Of a stretch of 64,000 bases of DNA, positions 41,828 to 51,459 are shown piece by piece. Position 1 is the stretch's first letter. Every line of letters begins with the position of its first letter. Source of the DNA: Arthrobacter sp. 135MFCol5.1 (GTDB lineage Bacteria > Actinomycetota > Actinomycetes > Actinomycetales > Micrococcaceae); the NCBI RefSeq assembly GCF_000374865.1, contig NZ_KB895457.1:62001-126000 (forward strand), given 5' to 3'. The notes under the pieces were generated by a model. That model made no database searches, was not told the origin of the DNA, and was given only the letters and a program-made list of their open reading frames with translations. Position numbers and translations under genes: made by a program.

Positions 41828-42847
41828 GTGACCCACGAGCTTCTTACGATCGGGCGCATCAGCGTTGATATCTACCCGAACGACATCGGGGTTGGCTTGG
41901 AGGACGTTAACTCCTTCGGCAAGTACTTGGGTGGTTCACCGTCCAACGTTGCTGTTGCCGCCGCCCGCCATGGCCGCCGCACTGCCGTCATTACCCGTAC
42001 CGGGGATGACCCGTTCGGTGTTTACCTGCACCGCGAGCTGCGCAAGTTCAACGTCGATGACACCTTCGTGACCCCGGTGAAGGACTTGCCCACGGCGGTA
42101 ACCTTCTGCGCGATCAAGCCGGCAACCGATGAGTTCCCGCTGTATTTCTACGGCCGGTTCCCCACCGCGCCGGACCTGCAGATCAAGGCTGAAGAGCTGG
42201 ACCTGGACGCCATCCGCCAGGCAGGGATCTTCTGGTCCACCGTGACGGGCCTGTGCCAGGAGCCCTCCCGGTCAGCGCACATCGCAGCCCACGAAGCGCG
42301 CCCGCGCACCCGCTTGGCTGAAGGTCAGTTCACCATCCTTGACCTGGATTACCGGCCCATGTTCTGGCCATCCGAGGAAGAGGCACGGGCCGAGGTCGCC
42401 AAAGTCCTGCCGTATGTCACGGTCGCCATCGGCAACGACAAGGAGTGCGCCGTCGCCGTGGGGGAGGGGACTCCTGATGAGCAGGCGGACCGCCTGCTGG
42501 CTGCGGGCGTGGAGATCGCCGTCGTCAAGCTCGGCGCCGAAGGCGTGATGGCGAAGACCCGCACCGAGCGGGTGGTGTCCGCTCCCGTTCCGGTGGAGAC
42601 GCTGAACGGCCTGGGTGCCGGCGACTCGTTTGGCGGCGCGTTCTGCCATGGGCTCCTCTCCGGCTGGCCGTTGGCCCAGGTCCTGGACTACGCCAACGCC
42701 GCAGGTGCGATCGTCGCCTCCCGGCTCTCCTGCGCAGATGCCATGCCGACGCCGGAGGAGGTCACCTCGCTGCTGGCCGAACGCGGCCGGCCGGTCCCCG
42801 GCGACGGTGCCGCCGCGCAGCTTGCCACCGAAGGAGCAGCACTGTGA
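41828..42847 (+). CDS. iolC: 5-dehydro-2-deoxygluconokinase
   Basis: PfkB-family kinase that phosphorylates 5-dehydro-2-deoxygluconate in myo-inositol breakdown. ~339 residues. KYLGGSPSNVAVAAARHG (~31-48) is the first PfkB signature and LNGLGAGDSFGGAFCHGL (~258-275) the second, with the catalytic Asp in GAGDS. Start GTG at 41828 matches the ELLTIGRISVDIYP family N-terminus. First gene of the iol operon; it overlaps the next by GTGA. Confidence 0.93.
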   Translation: MTHELLTIGRISVDIYPNDIGVGLEDVNSFGKYLGGSPSNVAVAAARHGRRTAVITRTGDDPFGVYLHRELRKFNVDDTFVTPVKDLPTAVTFCAIKPATDEFPLYFYGRFPTAPDLQIKAEELDLDAIRQAGIFWSTVTGLCQEPSRSAHIAAHEARPRTRLAEGQFTILDLDYRPMFWPSEEEARAEVAKVLPYVTVAIGNDKECAVAVGEGTPDEQADRLLAAGVEIAVVKLGAEGVMAKTRTERVVSAPVPVETLNGLGAGDSFGGAFCHGLLSGWPLAQVLDYANAAGAIVASRLSCADAMPTPEEVTSLLAERGRPVPGDGAAAQLATEGAAL

Positions 42848-43779
42848 CCCTCACCCCGATGGCTTCCAACCGCACCCTGGATGATGATCCGCGCCGCTAT
42901 GAGCACCTGAGCACCATCCGCCTTGAGGACCCGGAGGCTGTGGCCCGCGCCGCGAAGTCCCGCCGCCGCCACCCGGGCCTGAAGTCCGGACGACAGAACT
43001 TCATCGTCGCGGCCGACCACCCGGCCCGCGGCGCCCTTGCCGTCGGTGCGGATCCGGTGGCCATGGCAGACCGCCGCCAACTCCTGGACCGGCTCCAGAT
43101 CGCGTTGGCCAACCCTGCAGTTGACGGTGTCCTGGCCTCCCCGGACATCATGGACGACCTCCTGCTGCTGGGTGCCCTGGACGGGAAGCTCGTGTTCGGT
43201 TCGATGAACCGTGGCGGCCTGGCCGGGCTGGTCAACGAGATCGATGACCGGTTCACAGGCCACACGGCCGCGGCGCTGGCGGCCCTTGGTGCCGACGGCG
43301 GGAAGATGCTGACCCGGATCTGCCTGGGCGACCCGGATACGGTCGCCACCCTGGAGGCGACCGCCCACGCGATCGATTCGCTGGCCGAACGGAAACTGAT
43401 CGCCATGGTGGAGCCCTTCCTCTCGGTCCGCGAAAACGGCCGCGTCCGCAACGACCTGTCCACCAATGCGGTGATCAAGTCCATTGCGATCGCCGAAGGC
43501 CTGGGTTCCACCAGCGCCTACACCTGGATGAAGCTGCCGGTGGTGGCGGAGATGGAACGCGTCATGGCGGCCACCACCATGCCCACGGTACTCCTGGGCG
43601 GTGACCCGGACGGCACCCAGGATGAGGTCTTCGCCACCTGGGAAGCAGCGCTGGCGCTTCCCGGCGTCCAAGGCCTCACGGTGGGCCGCACCCTTCTCTA
43701 TCCCGCAGACGGGGATGTCGCCGGCGCCGTCGCCACCGCCGCCTCGCTGCTGCGCCACACCACGGAAGCATCGGAGTAG
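42844..43779 (+). CDS. Cgl0159-type (beta/alpha)8 aldolase-like protein of the inositol cluster
   Basis: 311 residues. FIVAADHPARGALAVG (~56-71) resembles the class I aldolase active-site lead, and GGKMLTRI and TAYTWMKLPVV provide a Lys expected to form the Schiff base. Members of this family occupy the place of IolJ in actinobacterial iol operons, presumably splitting 2-deoxy-5-keto-gluconate 6-phosphate into dihydroxyacetone phosphate and malonate semialdehyde. Starts with a GTG overlapping the iolC stop. Activity is inferred from context. Confidence 0.85.
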   Translation: MTLTPMASNRTLDDDPRRYEHLSTIRLEDPEAVARAAKSRRRHPGLKSGRQNFIVAADHPARGALAVGADPVAMADRRQLLDRLQIALANPAVDGVLASPDIMDDLLLLGALDGKLVFGSMNRGGLAGLVNEIDDRFTGHTAAALAALGADGGKMLTRICLGDPDTVATLEATAHAIDSLAERKLIAMVEPFLSVRENGRVRNDLSTNAVIKSIAIAEGLGSTSAYTWMKLPVVAEMERVMAATTMPTVLLGGDPDGTQDEVFATWEAALALPGVQGLTVGRTLLYPADGDVAGAVATAASLLRHTTEASE

Positions 43780-43784
43780 TCCCC

Positions 43785-45758
43785 ATGGGCACCACAGGAA
43801 CACGCAGGATGACGGTGGCCCAGGCCGTCGTCGAATACCTGTCCAAGCAGTACACCGTTGACAACGTTGGCGGCGTGGACTACCGGGAGCGGCTCATTCC
43901 GGGCACCTTCGGTATCTTCGGCCACGGCAACGTTGCCGGCGTTGGCCAGGCGCTGAAGCAATACCAGCAGCAGGACCCGTCCCTGATGCCCTACTACCAG
44001 GGCCGGAACGAGCAGGCCCAGGTCCACCAGGCTGTCGGCTACGCCCGGCACACCCGCCGCCGCCAGACGTTCGCCATCAGCACCTCGATCGGCCCGGGGT
44101 CCTCGAACCTGCTGACCGGCGCCGCCTTGGCCACCACCAACCGTTTGCCGGTCCTGCTGCTGCCGTCTGACACGTTCGCCACCAGGGTCGCGGATCCGGT
44201 GCTGCAGCAGCTCGAACAGCCGTACGCCTACGACCTCACGGTCAACGACGCGTTCCGGCCGCTGTCCAAGTTCTTCGACCGGGTCTCCCGGCCGGAGCAG
44301 CTGTTCTCCGCGTTCCACCACGGGCTGCGGGTCCTGACCGACCCGGCCGAAACCGGGGCGGTGACTATTTCGCTGCCGCAGGATGTCCAGGCCGAGGCGC
44401 TCGACGTCCCGGAGGAATTCCTGGCCGAGCGGGAATGGCGGATCCGCCGCCCCGAGGCCGAGGACGACGACATCGCCCGCGCCGCGGCGGCGATCCGCGC
44501 CGCCAAGCGCCCGCTGGTCATCGCCGGCGGCGGCGTCCTCTACGCCTACGCCAACGACGAATTGGCAAAGTTCGCCGAGCTGACGGGCATCCCGGTGGGC
44601 AACACGCAGGCCGGCGTCGGCGTCCTGCCGTGGGACCACAAGCACTCCCTCGGAGCGATCGGCTCCACCGGCACCACCGCGGCGAACGCCATTGCCGCAG
44701 AGGCAGACCTGATCATTGGCATCGGCACGCGCTACGAGGACTTCACCACCGCGTCACGCACAGCGTTCCAGAACCCCGACGTGACGTTCATCAACATCAA
44801 CGTCGCCCCGCTCGATGCCTACAAGCACGGCACCAGCCTTCCGATCGTGGCGGACGCCCGCAAGGCGCTGGTGAAGCTGAACGCGGCCCTGGGCGGCTAC
44901 CGTACCGGCGCAGACCTGGCGGAAAAGGTCGCGGCGGAGAAGAAGCGTTGGGACGCCACCGTGGATCAGGCGTTCGACACCCGGTACACCCCGCTGCCGG
45001 CGCAGAACGAAATCATCGGCGCCACCAACCGGGCCATGGAGGCGGCGGATGTGGTGATCTGCGCTGCAGGGTCGCTGCCCGGCGATCTGCACAAGATGTG
45101 GCGCGTCCGCGACCCGTTCGGCTACCACGTCGAATACGCCTACTCCTGCATGGGCTACGAAATTCCCGGCGGCCTCGGGGTCAAGCGGGCAGTGCTCGCC
45201 GAAGCGGCGCGTGCGACGGCGGCAGGCGGGGACCGCGCGGACGTACGGGACGTCGTCGTCATGGTGGGCGATGGCTCCTACCTGATGATGCACACCGAAC
45301 TGGTCACCGCGGTCGCCGAACGCATCAAACTGATCGTGGTCCTGATCCAGAACCATGGATACGCCTCCATCGGCTCCCTGTCCGAATCCCTGGGCTCGCA
45401 GCGCTTCGGCACCCGCTACCGGGCCCTGGACGAGGAGCAGCACAGCTTCGACACCGGCGAGACCCTGCCGGTGGACCTTGCACTGAACGCCGAATCCCTG
45501 GGCGTGAAGGTCATCAGGATCGAACCCGGGGAGAAGGTGATCGCCGAACTGGAGCAGGCCATCCGCGATGCCAAAGCCGCCCCCGAGGGCAGCGGGCCCA
45601 TCCTGATCCATGTCGAGTCCGATCCTCTCCTGGACGCACCATCCTCCGAGTCCTGGTGGGACGTTCCGGTCGCGCAGGTTTCCGAACTGGACTCCACCAC
45701 GCAGGCCTACGGGGCCTACGCCGACCACAAGTCACGCCAGCGCAAACTGCTCGGCTGA
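43785..45758 (+). CDS. iolD: 3D-(3,5/4)-trihydroxycyclohexane-1,2-dione hydrolase
   Basis: Thiamine-diphosphate enzyme (657 aa) that opens the ring of the diketo-inositol intermediate. It has the three ThDP domains: the N-terminal domain with GIFGHGNVAGVGQALKQY and QAVGYARHTRRR; a central domain; and the C-terminal domain with the ThDP/Mg motif MVGDGSYLMMHTELVTA (~490-506) and NHGYASIGSLSESLG (~522-536). Five bases after the aldolase gene and 30 before iolA. Confidence 0.95.
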   Translation: MGTTGTRRMTVAQAVVEYLSKQYTVDNVGGVDYRERLIPGTFGIFGHGNVAGVGQALKQYQQQDPSLMPYYQGRNEQAQVHQAVGYARHTRRRQTFAISTSIGPGSSNLLTGAALATTNRLPVLLLPSDTFATRVADPVLQQLEQPYAYDLTVNDAFRPLSKFFDRVSRPEQLFSAFHHGLRVLTDPAETGAVTISLPQDVQAEALDVPEEFLAEREWRIRRPEAEDDDIARAAAAIRAAKRPLVIAGGGVLYAYANDELAKFAELTGIPVGNTQAGVGVLPWDHKHSLGAIGSTGTTAANAIAAEADLIIGIGTRYEDFTTASRTAFQNPDVTFININVAPLDAYKHGTSLPIVADARKALVKLNAALGGYRTGADLAEKVAAEKKRWDATVDQAFDTRYTPLPAQNEIIGATNRAMEAADVVICAAGSLPGDLHKMWRVRDPFGYHVEYAYSCMGYEIPGGLGVKRAVLAEAARATAAGGDRADVRDVVVMVGDGSYLMMHTELVTAVAERIKLIVVLIQNHGYASIGSLSESLGSQRFGTRYRALDEEQHSFDTGETLPVDLALNAESLGVKVIRIEPGEKVIAELEQAIRDAKAAPEGSGPILIHVESDPLLDAPSSESWWDVPVAQVSELDSTTQAYGAYADHKSRQRKLLG

Positions 45759-45788
45759 CCCACTTTCCCCTACTCAAGGAAGAGTTCC

Positions 45789-47303
45789 ATGACTGCCACC
45801 ACCACTGAAGCTACCGTGATCAACCACTTCATCAACGGCGCCGAAACCCCGGGCGAGGGCGACCGCACCACGAACGTCTACAACCCGGCCACCGGCCAGG
45901 TCACCGGCGAGCTGCGCCTGGCCAACCGGGCCGACTTGGACACCGCCGTCGCCGCTGCCCGCAAGGCCGCCGATTCCTGGGGCGAGACCTCCCTGGCCAG
46001 GCGTACCGCAGTGCTGTTCACGTTCCGCGAGCTCGTCGCCGCCCATGTGGATGAACTCGCGGCCCTGGTCACCGCCGAGCACGGCAAGGTCCTTTCCGAC
46101 GCCAAGGGCGAGATCGGCCGTGGCCTGGAAGTGGTGGAGTACGCCTGCGGGATCCCCACCCTGCTCAAGGGCGACTACTCGGACCAGGTCTCCACCGGCA
46201 TCGACGTCTTCTCCTTCCGTGAACCGCTCGGCGTGGTTGCGGGCATCACCCCGTTCAACTTCCCCGTCATGGTGCCGCTGTGGATGGCCCCGATGGCGAT
46301 TGCCACGGGCAACGCCTTCATCCTGAAGCCCTCCGAACGCGACCCTTCCGCCTCCCTGCTGCTGGCCAAGCTTTGGAAGGAAGCCGGGCTGCCGGACGGC
46401 GTGTTCCAGGTCCTGCACGGCGACAAGGAAACCGTGGACGGGCTCCTCACCCACCCGGACGTGGACGGCATCTCCTTTGTCGGCTCCACCCCGATCGCCC
46501 AGTACGTCCACGAGACCGCCACCCGGCACGGCAAGCGCGTCCAGGCGCTGGGCGGGGCGAAGAACCACGCCATCGTCCTGCCCGACGCCGACCTGGACAA
46601 TGCGGCGGACCACCTCGCGGCCGCCGCGTTCGGCTCCGCCGGCGAACGCTGCATGGCCATCTCCGTCGCGGTCGCCGTCGGAGACGCCGCCGATGCATTG
46701 GTGGCAAAGGTCCAGGAACGCGCCGAAGCCGTGAGGGTCAACAACGGCACCGCGCCCGGCGCCGAAATGGGCCCTGTCATCACCCCGGCCTCCAAGGAAC
46801 GCATTGTCCGGATCGTCACCGACGCCGAAACCGCCGGCGCCGCCATGGTGGTGGACGGCCGCGACCTGGTGGTCCCCGGCCACGAAAACGGCTTCTGGGT
46901 AGGCCCCACCGTCCTCGACCATGTCAAGACCGAAATGACCGCCTACACGGAGGAAATCTTCGGTCCCGTCCTGGTGGTGGTCCGCGTCGATACCCTCGAG
47001 GACGGCATCAAGCTGATCAACGCCAATCCCTACGGCAACGGCACCGCCATCTTCACCTCCTCCGGCGCGGCCGCCCGCACGTTCCAGCGCTCGGTAACCG
47101 TCGGCATGATCGGCATTAACGTGCCCCTTCCGGTACCGGTGGCCTACCACTCCTTCGGCGGCTGGAAAGCCTCCCTCTTCGGCGACAAGCACATGTACGG
47201 TCCCGAAGGCGTCTCCTTCTACACCCGCGGCAAAGTGGTCACCTCCCGCTGGCCCGAAACCCACCACGCCTCCGGCGCCTCCTACAACTTCCCCTCCAAC
47301 TAG
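45789..47303 (+). CDS. iolA: CoA-acylating methylmalonate/malonate-semialdehyde dehydrogenase
   Basis: Converts malonate semialdehyde to acetyl-CoA at the end of inositol catabolism (mmsA/iolA family). 504 residues, ALDH fold: ITPFNFPVMVPLWM (~152-165), SFVGSTPIAQYVHETA (~229-244), and the catalytic Cys in GSAGERCMAIS (~281-291), where the MmsA-type M-A-I replaces the usual ALDH context. EIFGPVLVVVR and FTSSGAAARTFQ close the domain. Confidence 0.95.
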   Translation: MTATTTEATVINHFINGAETPGEGDRTTNVYNPATGQVTGELRLANRADLDTAVAAARKAADSWGETSLARRTAVLFTFRELVAAHVDELAALVTAEHGKVLSDAKGEIGRGLEVVEYACGIPTLLKGDYSDQVSTGIDVFSFREPLGVVAGITPFNFPVMVPLWMAPMAIATGNAFILKPSERDPSASLLLAKLWKEAGLPDGVFQVLHGDKETVDGLLTHPDVDGISFVGSTPIAQYVHETATRHGKRVQALGGAKNHAIVLPDADLDNAADHLAAAAFGSAGERCMAISVAVAVGDAADALVAKVQERAEAVRVNNGTAPGAEMGPVITPASKERIVRIVTDAETAGAAMVVDGRDLVVPGHENGFWVGPTVLDHVKTEMTAYTEEIFGPVLVVVRVDTLEDGIKLINANPYGNGTAIFTSSGAAARTFQRSVTVGMIGINVPLPVPVAYHSFGGWKASLFGDKHMYGPEGVSFYTRGKVVTSRWPETHHASGASYNFPSN

Positions 47304-47312
47304 TCCCCATCC

Positions 47313-47356
47313 GGTTTCGGCACGTTCAACCACCGGTGGTTGAACCTGCCGAAACC
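47313..47356. repeat. REP-like 44-base palindrome between iolA and iolE
   Basis: Two 22-base arms, GGTTTCGGCACGTTCAACCACC and its reverse complement, meet at CACC|GGTG with a single C/C mismatch in each arm. It sits 9 bases after the iolA stop and 19 before the iolE ATG. Elements with this GGTTTCGrCA...TCAACCACCGG core are recurrent in actinobacterial intergenic DNA. Only one copy is present in this window. Confidence 0.75.
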
Positions 47357-47374
47357 CTCCAAAGGAACAGGCAC

Positions 47375-48286
47375 ATGACTGAGAACAAGCTGATCATCGG
47401 CACGGCACCGGACTCCTGGGGCGTCTGGTTCGCGGACGATCCCCAGCAGACCCCGTGGGAACGCTTCCTCGACGAGGTGGCCGAATCAGGCTACAAATGG
47501 ATCGAGCTGGGCCCCTATGGCTACTTGCCCAACGATCCCATCCGGCTTGCCGAAGAACTGAAGCAGCGTGACCTCAAGGTCACCGCCGGCACCGTATTCA
47601 CCGCGTTCCACCGCGGCCTGGACCAGTGGGAAACCGCCTGGGAACCTGCCCGGAAAGTCGCTGAACTGACCGCCGCCATGGGCGGAGAGCATATGGTGGT
47701 CATCCCGGCCATGTGGCGCGACGACGTCACCGGCGAAGCCGTGGAGAGCGGGACACTGAGCGAGAAGGGTTGGCGCGACCTGTTCGCCGGCCACGACCGC
47801 CTGGGCAAGACCCTCCTGGAGGACTTTGGCCTGCAGCAGCAGTTCCACTCCCACGCAGACTCGCACGTGGGAGCCCAGGAGGACATTGAAACCCTTCTGA
47901 ACGCCACGGACCCGAAATACCTGAACTTGTGCCTGGACACCGGCCATGCCGAATACTGCGGCGCCTCAAGCCTGGAACTGATCAAGAACTACCCGGACCG
48001 GATCGGCTACCTGCACTTGAAGCAGGTCAACCCGGAGATCCTGAAGAAGGTCAACGACGAGAACATGACCTGGGCCGCGGCGAACCTCGCAGGAGTCATG
48101 ACCGAACCGCCGAACGGGCTGCCCGACCTGCGTGCGGTCATCGACGCAGTGGAAGCCTTGAACCGGCCCATCTTCGGCATCGTGGAGCAGGACATGTACC
48201 CCGTGGCCTTCGACGTTCCGATGCCGATCGCCAAGCGCACCCGAAACTACCTGCTGTCCTGCGGCTCCCGCACGACCGTCAGCTGA
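47375..48286 (+). CDS. iolE: Myo-inosose-2 dehydratase
   Basis: Removes water from 2-keto-myo-inositol (scyllo-inosose). 303 residues, TIM-barrel metal enzyme. GTAPDSWGVWFADDPQQTPWERFLDEV (~9-35) is the IolE hallmark N-terminus. Metal ligands are expected from QQFHSHADSHVG (~157-168), CLDTGHAEYCG (~187-197) and GIVEQDMYPV (~268-277). The ATG at 47375 follows AAAGGAAC; a longer frame begins inside the palindrome and is not credible. Confidence 0.94.
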   Translation: MTENKLIIGTAPDSWGVWFADDPQQTPWERFLDEVAESGYKWIELGPYGYLPNDPIRLAEELKQRDLKVTAGTVFTAFHRGLDQWETAWEPARKVAELTAAMGGEHMVVIPAMWRDDVTGEAVESGTLSEKGWRDLFAGHDRLGKTLLEDFGLQQQFHSHADSHVGAQEDIETLLNATDPKYLNLCLDTGHAEYCGASSLELIKNYPDRIGYLHLKQVNPEILKKVNDENMTWAAANLAGVMTEPPNGLPDLRAVIDAVEALNRPIFGIVEQDMYPVAFDVPMPIAKRTRNYLLSCGSRTTVS

Positions 48287-48343
48287 CGGACCAGCACAGG
48301 CGGACTGCACCTCCCTTCCCTCCAGAACCAGAAGGACTGAACA

Positions 48344-49357
48344 ATGACTGAATCCCTCCGCGTCGCCGTTATCGGGGCAGGCCGCATGGGCGCAGACCAC
48401 ATCCAGCGCCTCAGCAAGCGCATCCACGGAGCAGAAATTGCCGCCGTCGTCGACGTCGACCTTGCCCGCGCGCAGGCCGCCATCGAAGGCATCCCCGGTG
48501 CAGTTGCCCTCACCGACGCCGAGGAAGCCCTCACTCACGGTGGCGTCAACGCGGTGCTGATCGCCACCCCGGGGTTCCTCCACCAGGACATCCTGCTCAA
48601 AGGGCTCGCCAAGGACATCCCGATCCTCTGCGAAAAGCCGCTCACCCCGGACGCCGAATCATCCTGGAAAATCGTCGAAGCCGAGGTTGCCTTGGGCCAC
48701 CAGCGCATCCAGGTGGGCTTCATGCGCCGCTTCGACGCCGAATACGCAGCCCTTGGCTCGATCATCCGGAACCAGGAATTGGGAGAGCTGCTGATGCTGC
48801 ACCATCAGCACCGCAACCCCACCACCCCCGAAGGCTTCACCAACGAGATGCTCATCAACGACTCCGTCGTCCACGAATTCGACGCTATCCGCTACTTCAC
48901 CGGTGAGGAAATCACCAGCGTCCAGGTCCGCCTGGGCAAGGCAACCAGGACCGCGCCCAACGGCCAGCACGATCCCCAGCACGTCCTCATTGAAACCGAG
49001 TCAGGGGTCCTGGCCGACGTCGAAATCTACGTCAATGCCAAGTTCGGCTACGAAGTGGCTACCCAGGCCACCTTCGAGGACGGCATCGTCAGCATCGGCG
49101 GGGACACCGGCCCTTACACGCGCAGCGCCGGCCGTTGGGGCGGCAACGTCACGCCAGGGTTCGAGGAGCGTTTCGGAGCCGCGTACGACGTCGAAATCCA
49201 GTCGTGGGTGGACGCGGCACTTAAGGGCGGGATCGGCGGCCCCTCCGCCTGGGACGGGTACGCCACCGCCGCGTGCTGCGAAGCGGGCGTCGAGGCGCAG
49301 AAGAACGGTGAAAAGGTGGCCGTGAAGTTGGCCGCAAAGCCGGACTTGTACAAGTAG
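48344..49357 (+). CDS. iolG: Inositol 2-dehydrogenase
   Basis: NAD-dependent Gfo/Idh/MocA-family enzyme (337 aa) that oxidises myo-inositol to 2-keto-myo-inositol, the first step. VAVIGAGRMGADHIQRL (~7-23) binds NAD; LCEKPLTPD (~93-101) contains the catalytic Lys in EKP; INDSVVHEFDAIRYFTGEE (~171-189) supplies the Asp/His pair. Preceded by a good AGAAGGAC site; 57 bases after iolE. Confidence 0.93.
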   Translation: MTESLRVAVIGAGRMGADHIQRLSKRIHGAEIAAVVDVDLARAQAAIEGIPGAVALTDAEEALTHGGVNAVLIATPGFLHQDILLKGLAKDIPILCEKPLTPDAESSWKIVEAEVALGHQRIQVGFMRRFDAEYAALGSIIRNQELGELLMLHHQHRNPTTPEGFTNEMLINDSVVHEFDAIRYFTGEEITSVQVRLGKATRTAPNGQHDPQHVLIETESGVLADVEIYVNAKFGYEVATQATFEDGIVSIGGDTGPYTRSAGRWGGNVTPGFEERFGAAYDVEIQSWVDAALKGGIGGPSAWDGYATAACCEAGVEAQKNGEKVAVKLAAKPDLYK

Positions 49358-49433
49358 GACAGGAGGGGGACGGGCCGGCCATCCGTCCCTCTTTTGTGTC
49401 CGCATCCCTGCTGGTCCACAATGGAGTGTTTAT

Positions 49434-50891
49434 GTGAAATCCACTCCTGACCAGCATGCGTCGCACGGGCTGCAGCACGCCACCATCCCGCCGGGCAACC
49501 ACAGGCGGGCACTGCGGACTGCCACCCTCATCGCCACCTTGGGCGGCCTGCTCTTCGGCTATGACACCGGTGTAATCAACGGGGCACTGCCGTACATGCA
49601 GGAGGACCTGGGCCTGACACCACTGACCGAGGGCCTGGTCACGTCGTCCCTGCTGTTCGGTGCGGCCTTCGGTGCATTGTTCGGCGGCCGCCTGGCGGAT
49701 CGCCACGGCCGGCGGCTGATGCTCATGGGGCTGGCCGTGATCTTCCTGGCGGGCACCCTTGCCTGTACCTTCTCGCCGAACACCGGGGTGATGGTCGCCG
49801 CCCGGTTCGTCCTGGGGCTCGCCGTGGGCGGGGCGTCCGTTACGGTCCCTGTGTATCTGGCCGAGGTGGCGCCGGGAAACCGGCGCGGCCGCATTGTCAC
49901 GCGAAACGAACTTATGATCGTCACCGGGCAGCTGCTGGCGTTCACCTTCAACGCCTGCCTGGGCAACACCTTCGGCGGGTCGCACGGCATTTGGCGCTGG
50001 ATGCTGGTGATCGCCACGCTGCCGGCCATCGCCTTGTGGATCGGGATGAACTTCATGCCGGAGAGCCCCCGGTGGCTGGCGTCCACTGGCAGCTTCGGCG
50101 AGACGCTCAGGGTGCTGCAGCGGATCCGATCGCAGGAGGAAGCAGCCAGGGAGTTCGAAGAAGTCAAAGCCATGGCCCTGGAAGACGGCAAGTCCACGAT
50201 GGGCTCGTGGAAGGACCTCGGCATCCCATGGCTCCGGCGCATCTTCTTCGTGGGACTGGGCCTTGCCGTGATCCAGCAGATTACGGGCGTGAACTCGATC
50301 ATGTACTACGGAACCCAGATCCTCTCCACGTCAGGCTTTGGCCGCGAGGCCGCCTTGACGGCCAATATCGCCAACGGCGCCATCTCGGTGCTTGCCACGT
50401 TCGTGGGCATCTGGCTGCTGGGCAAGGTGGGCCGGCGCAGGATGCTGATCACGGGACAAATTGGCACCACGACGACGCTGCTGCTGATCGGCCTCTTCTC
50501 GCTGATCCTCCCCGAAGGCCCGGACAGGGGCATCGCCATCCTAGCCCTGACCGTGACGTTCCTGGCCTTCCAGCAAGGCGCGATTTCACCGGTGACGTGG
50601 CTGATGCTCTCGGAAATCTTTCCGTTGAAGATCCGGGGGCTGGGGATGGGTGCTTCGGCGTTCCTGCTGTGGACCGTCAACTTCCTGGTCGGTTTCGGAT
50701 TCCCGCAGCTGCTGGCCGTCATCGGGATCTCCAACACCTTCTTCGTGTTTGCCGGCTTTGGCATCGGTGCCATCGGCTTCGCCGCCAAGTACGTGCCGGA
50801 GACCAAGGACAAGAGCCTGGAGGATCTGGAGCACTACTTCAAGAACGTCTCCGCCGGCCACCCCACGGACGCCGCGGCCAAGGTTCCCTGA
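49434..50891 (+). CDS. iolT: Sugar-porter MFS transporter, probable myo-inositol:H+ symporter
   Basis: 485 residues, 12 segments. The sugar-porter signatures are clear: GGLLFGYDTGVINGALPYM (~38-56), LADRHGRRLMLM (~83-94), PVYLAEVAPGNRRGRI (~139-154), GLAVIQQITGVNSIMYYGTQI (~280-300) and YVPETKDKSLEDLE (~459-472). Its position at the end of the iol operon makes myo-inositol the likely substrate. The GTG start follows GGAG by 7 bases. Confidence 0.9.
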   Translation: MKSTPDQHASHGLQHATIPPGNHRRALRTATLIATLGGLLFGYDTGVINGALPYMQEDLGLTPLTEGLVTSSLLFGAAFGALFGGRLADRHGRRLMLMGLAVIFLAGTLACTFSPNTGVMVAARFVLGLAVGGASVTVPVYLAEVAPGNRRGRIVTRNELMIVTGQLLAFTFNACLGNTFGGSHGIWRWMLVIATLPAIALWIGMNFMPESPRWLASTGSFGETLRVLQRIRSQEEAAREFEEVKAMALEDGKSTMGSWKDLGIPWLRRIFFVGLGLAVIQQITGVNSIMYYGTQILSTSGFGREAALTANIANGAISVLATFVGIWLLGKVGRRRMLITGQIGTTTTLLLIGLFSLILPEGPDRGIAILALTVTFLAFQQGAISPVTWLMLSEIFPLKIRGLGMGASAFLLWTVNFLVGFGFPQLLAVIGISNTFFVFAGFGIGAIGFAAKYVPETKDKSLEDLEHYFKNVSAGHPTDAAAKVP

Positions 50892-50954
50892 CCCTCCCCG
50901 TCCGTTACCACGCAGGAAGCAGCGTCCCGCGTGCTGATCCTTCCGGGGGCTGCT

Positions 50955-51404
50955 CTATGCCGGCGCGTGCAACCGGGGCAGGGCGTCCACCAACGGCGCC
51001 AGCTCCGGGACCGCCTGGGCCTGGTCCAGCGCACGCTCCAGGGTGGCATCGTGGACCGGCCGGGCCTCAGAAAGCAGGTTGATGCCGCTGCCGGTCAGCT
51101 CGGTGTAGATGCCGCGGCGGTCGTCGTCGCACAGGATCCGGGTCAGGAGGCCGCGGTCCTCCAGCCGGTTCACCAGCCGGGTGGTGGCGCTGGGGCTGAG
51201 TGCCGTGGCGCGGGCAAGTTGCTGCATCCGCATATGCCACCCGTCCTGCCGGCTGAGGGCATCCAGCACGGTGTACTCCACCACAGAAAGCCCCGACTCG
51301 GCCTGCAGGGAACGTTCCAGCTCACCTTCAATCAAGCCATGCAGGGCCGCCAAGGTGCGCCACCCCTGGGCGCGTACCTCAACGGCGTCGTCCTTGATGC
51401 CCAT
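50955..51404 (-). CDS. MarR-family transcriptional regulator
   Basis: 149 residues. The winged helix includes LSVVEYTVLDALSRQDGWHMRMQQLARATALSPSATTRLVNRLEDRGLLTRI (~39-90) followed by the DDRRGIYTELT wing. It is divergent from an MFS exporter gene across 172 bases containing a very large inverted repeat. Likely represses the exporter and itself until an antibiotic or aromatic ligand binds. The ATG at 51404 follows GGAGCAACC. Confidence 0.9.
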   Translation of the reverse strand: MGIKDDAVEVRAQGWRTLAALHGLIEGELERSLQAESGLSVVEYTVLDALSRQDGWHMRMQQLARATALSPSATTRLVNRLEDRGLLTRILCDDDRRGIYTELTGSGINLLSEARPVHDATLERALDQAQAVPELAPLVDALPRLHAPA

Positions 51405-51459
51405 GGTTGCTCCTTCACCACAATGGCGCCAAACGGGCGGCCATCGATCATTGAACGCA

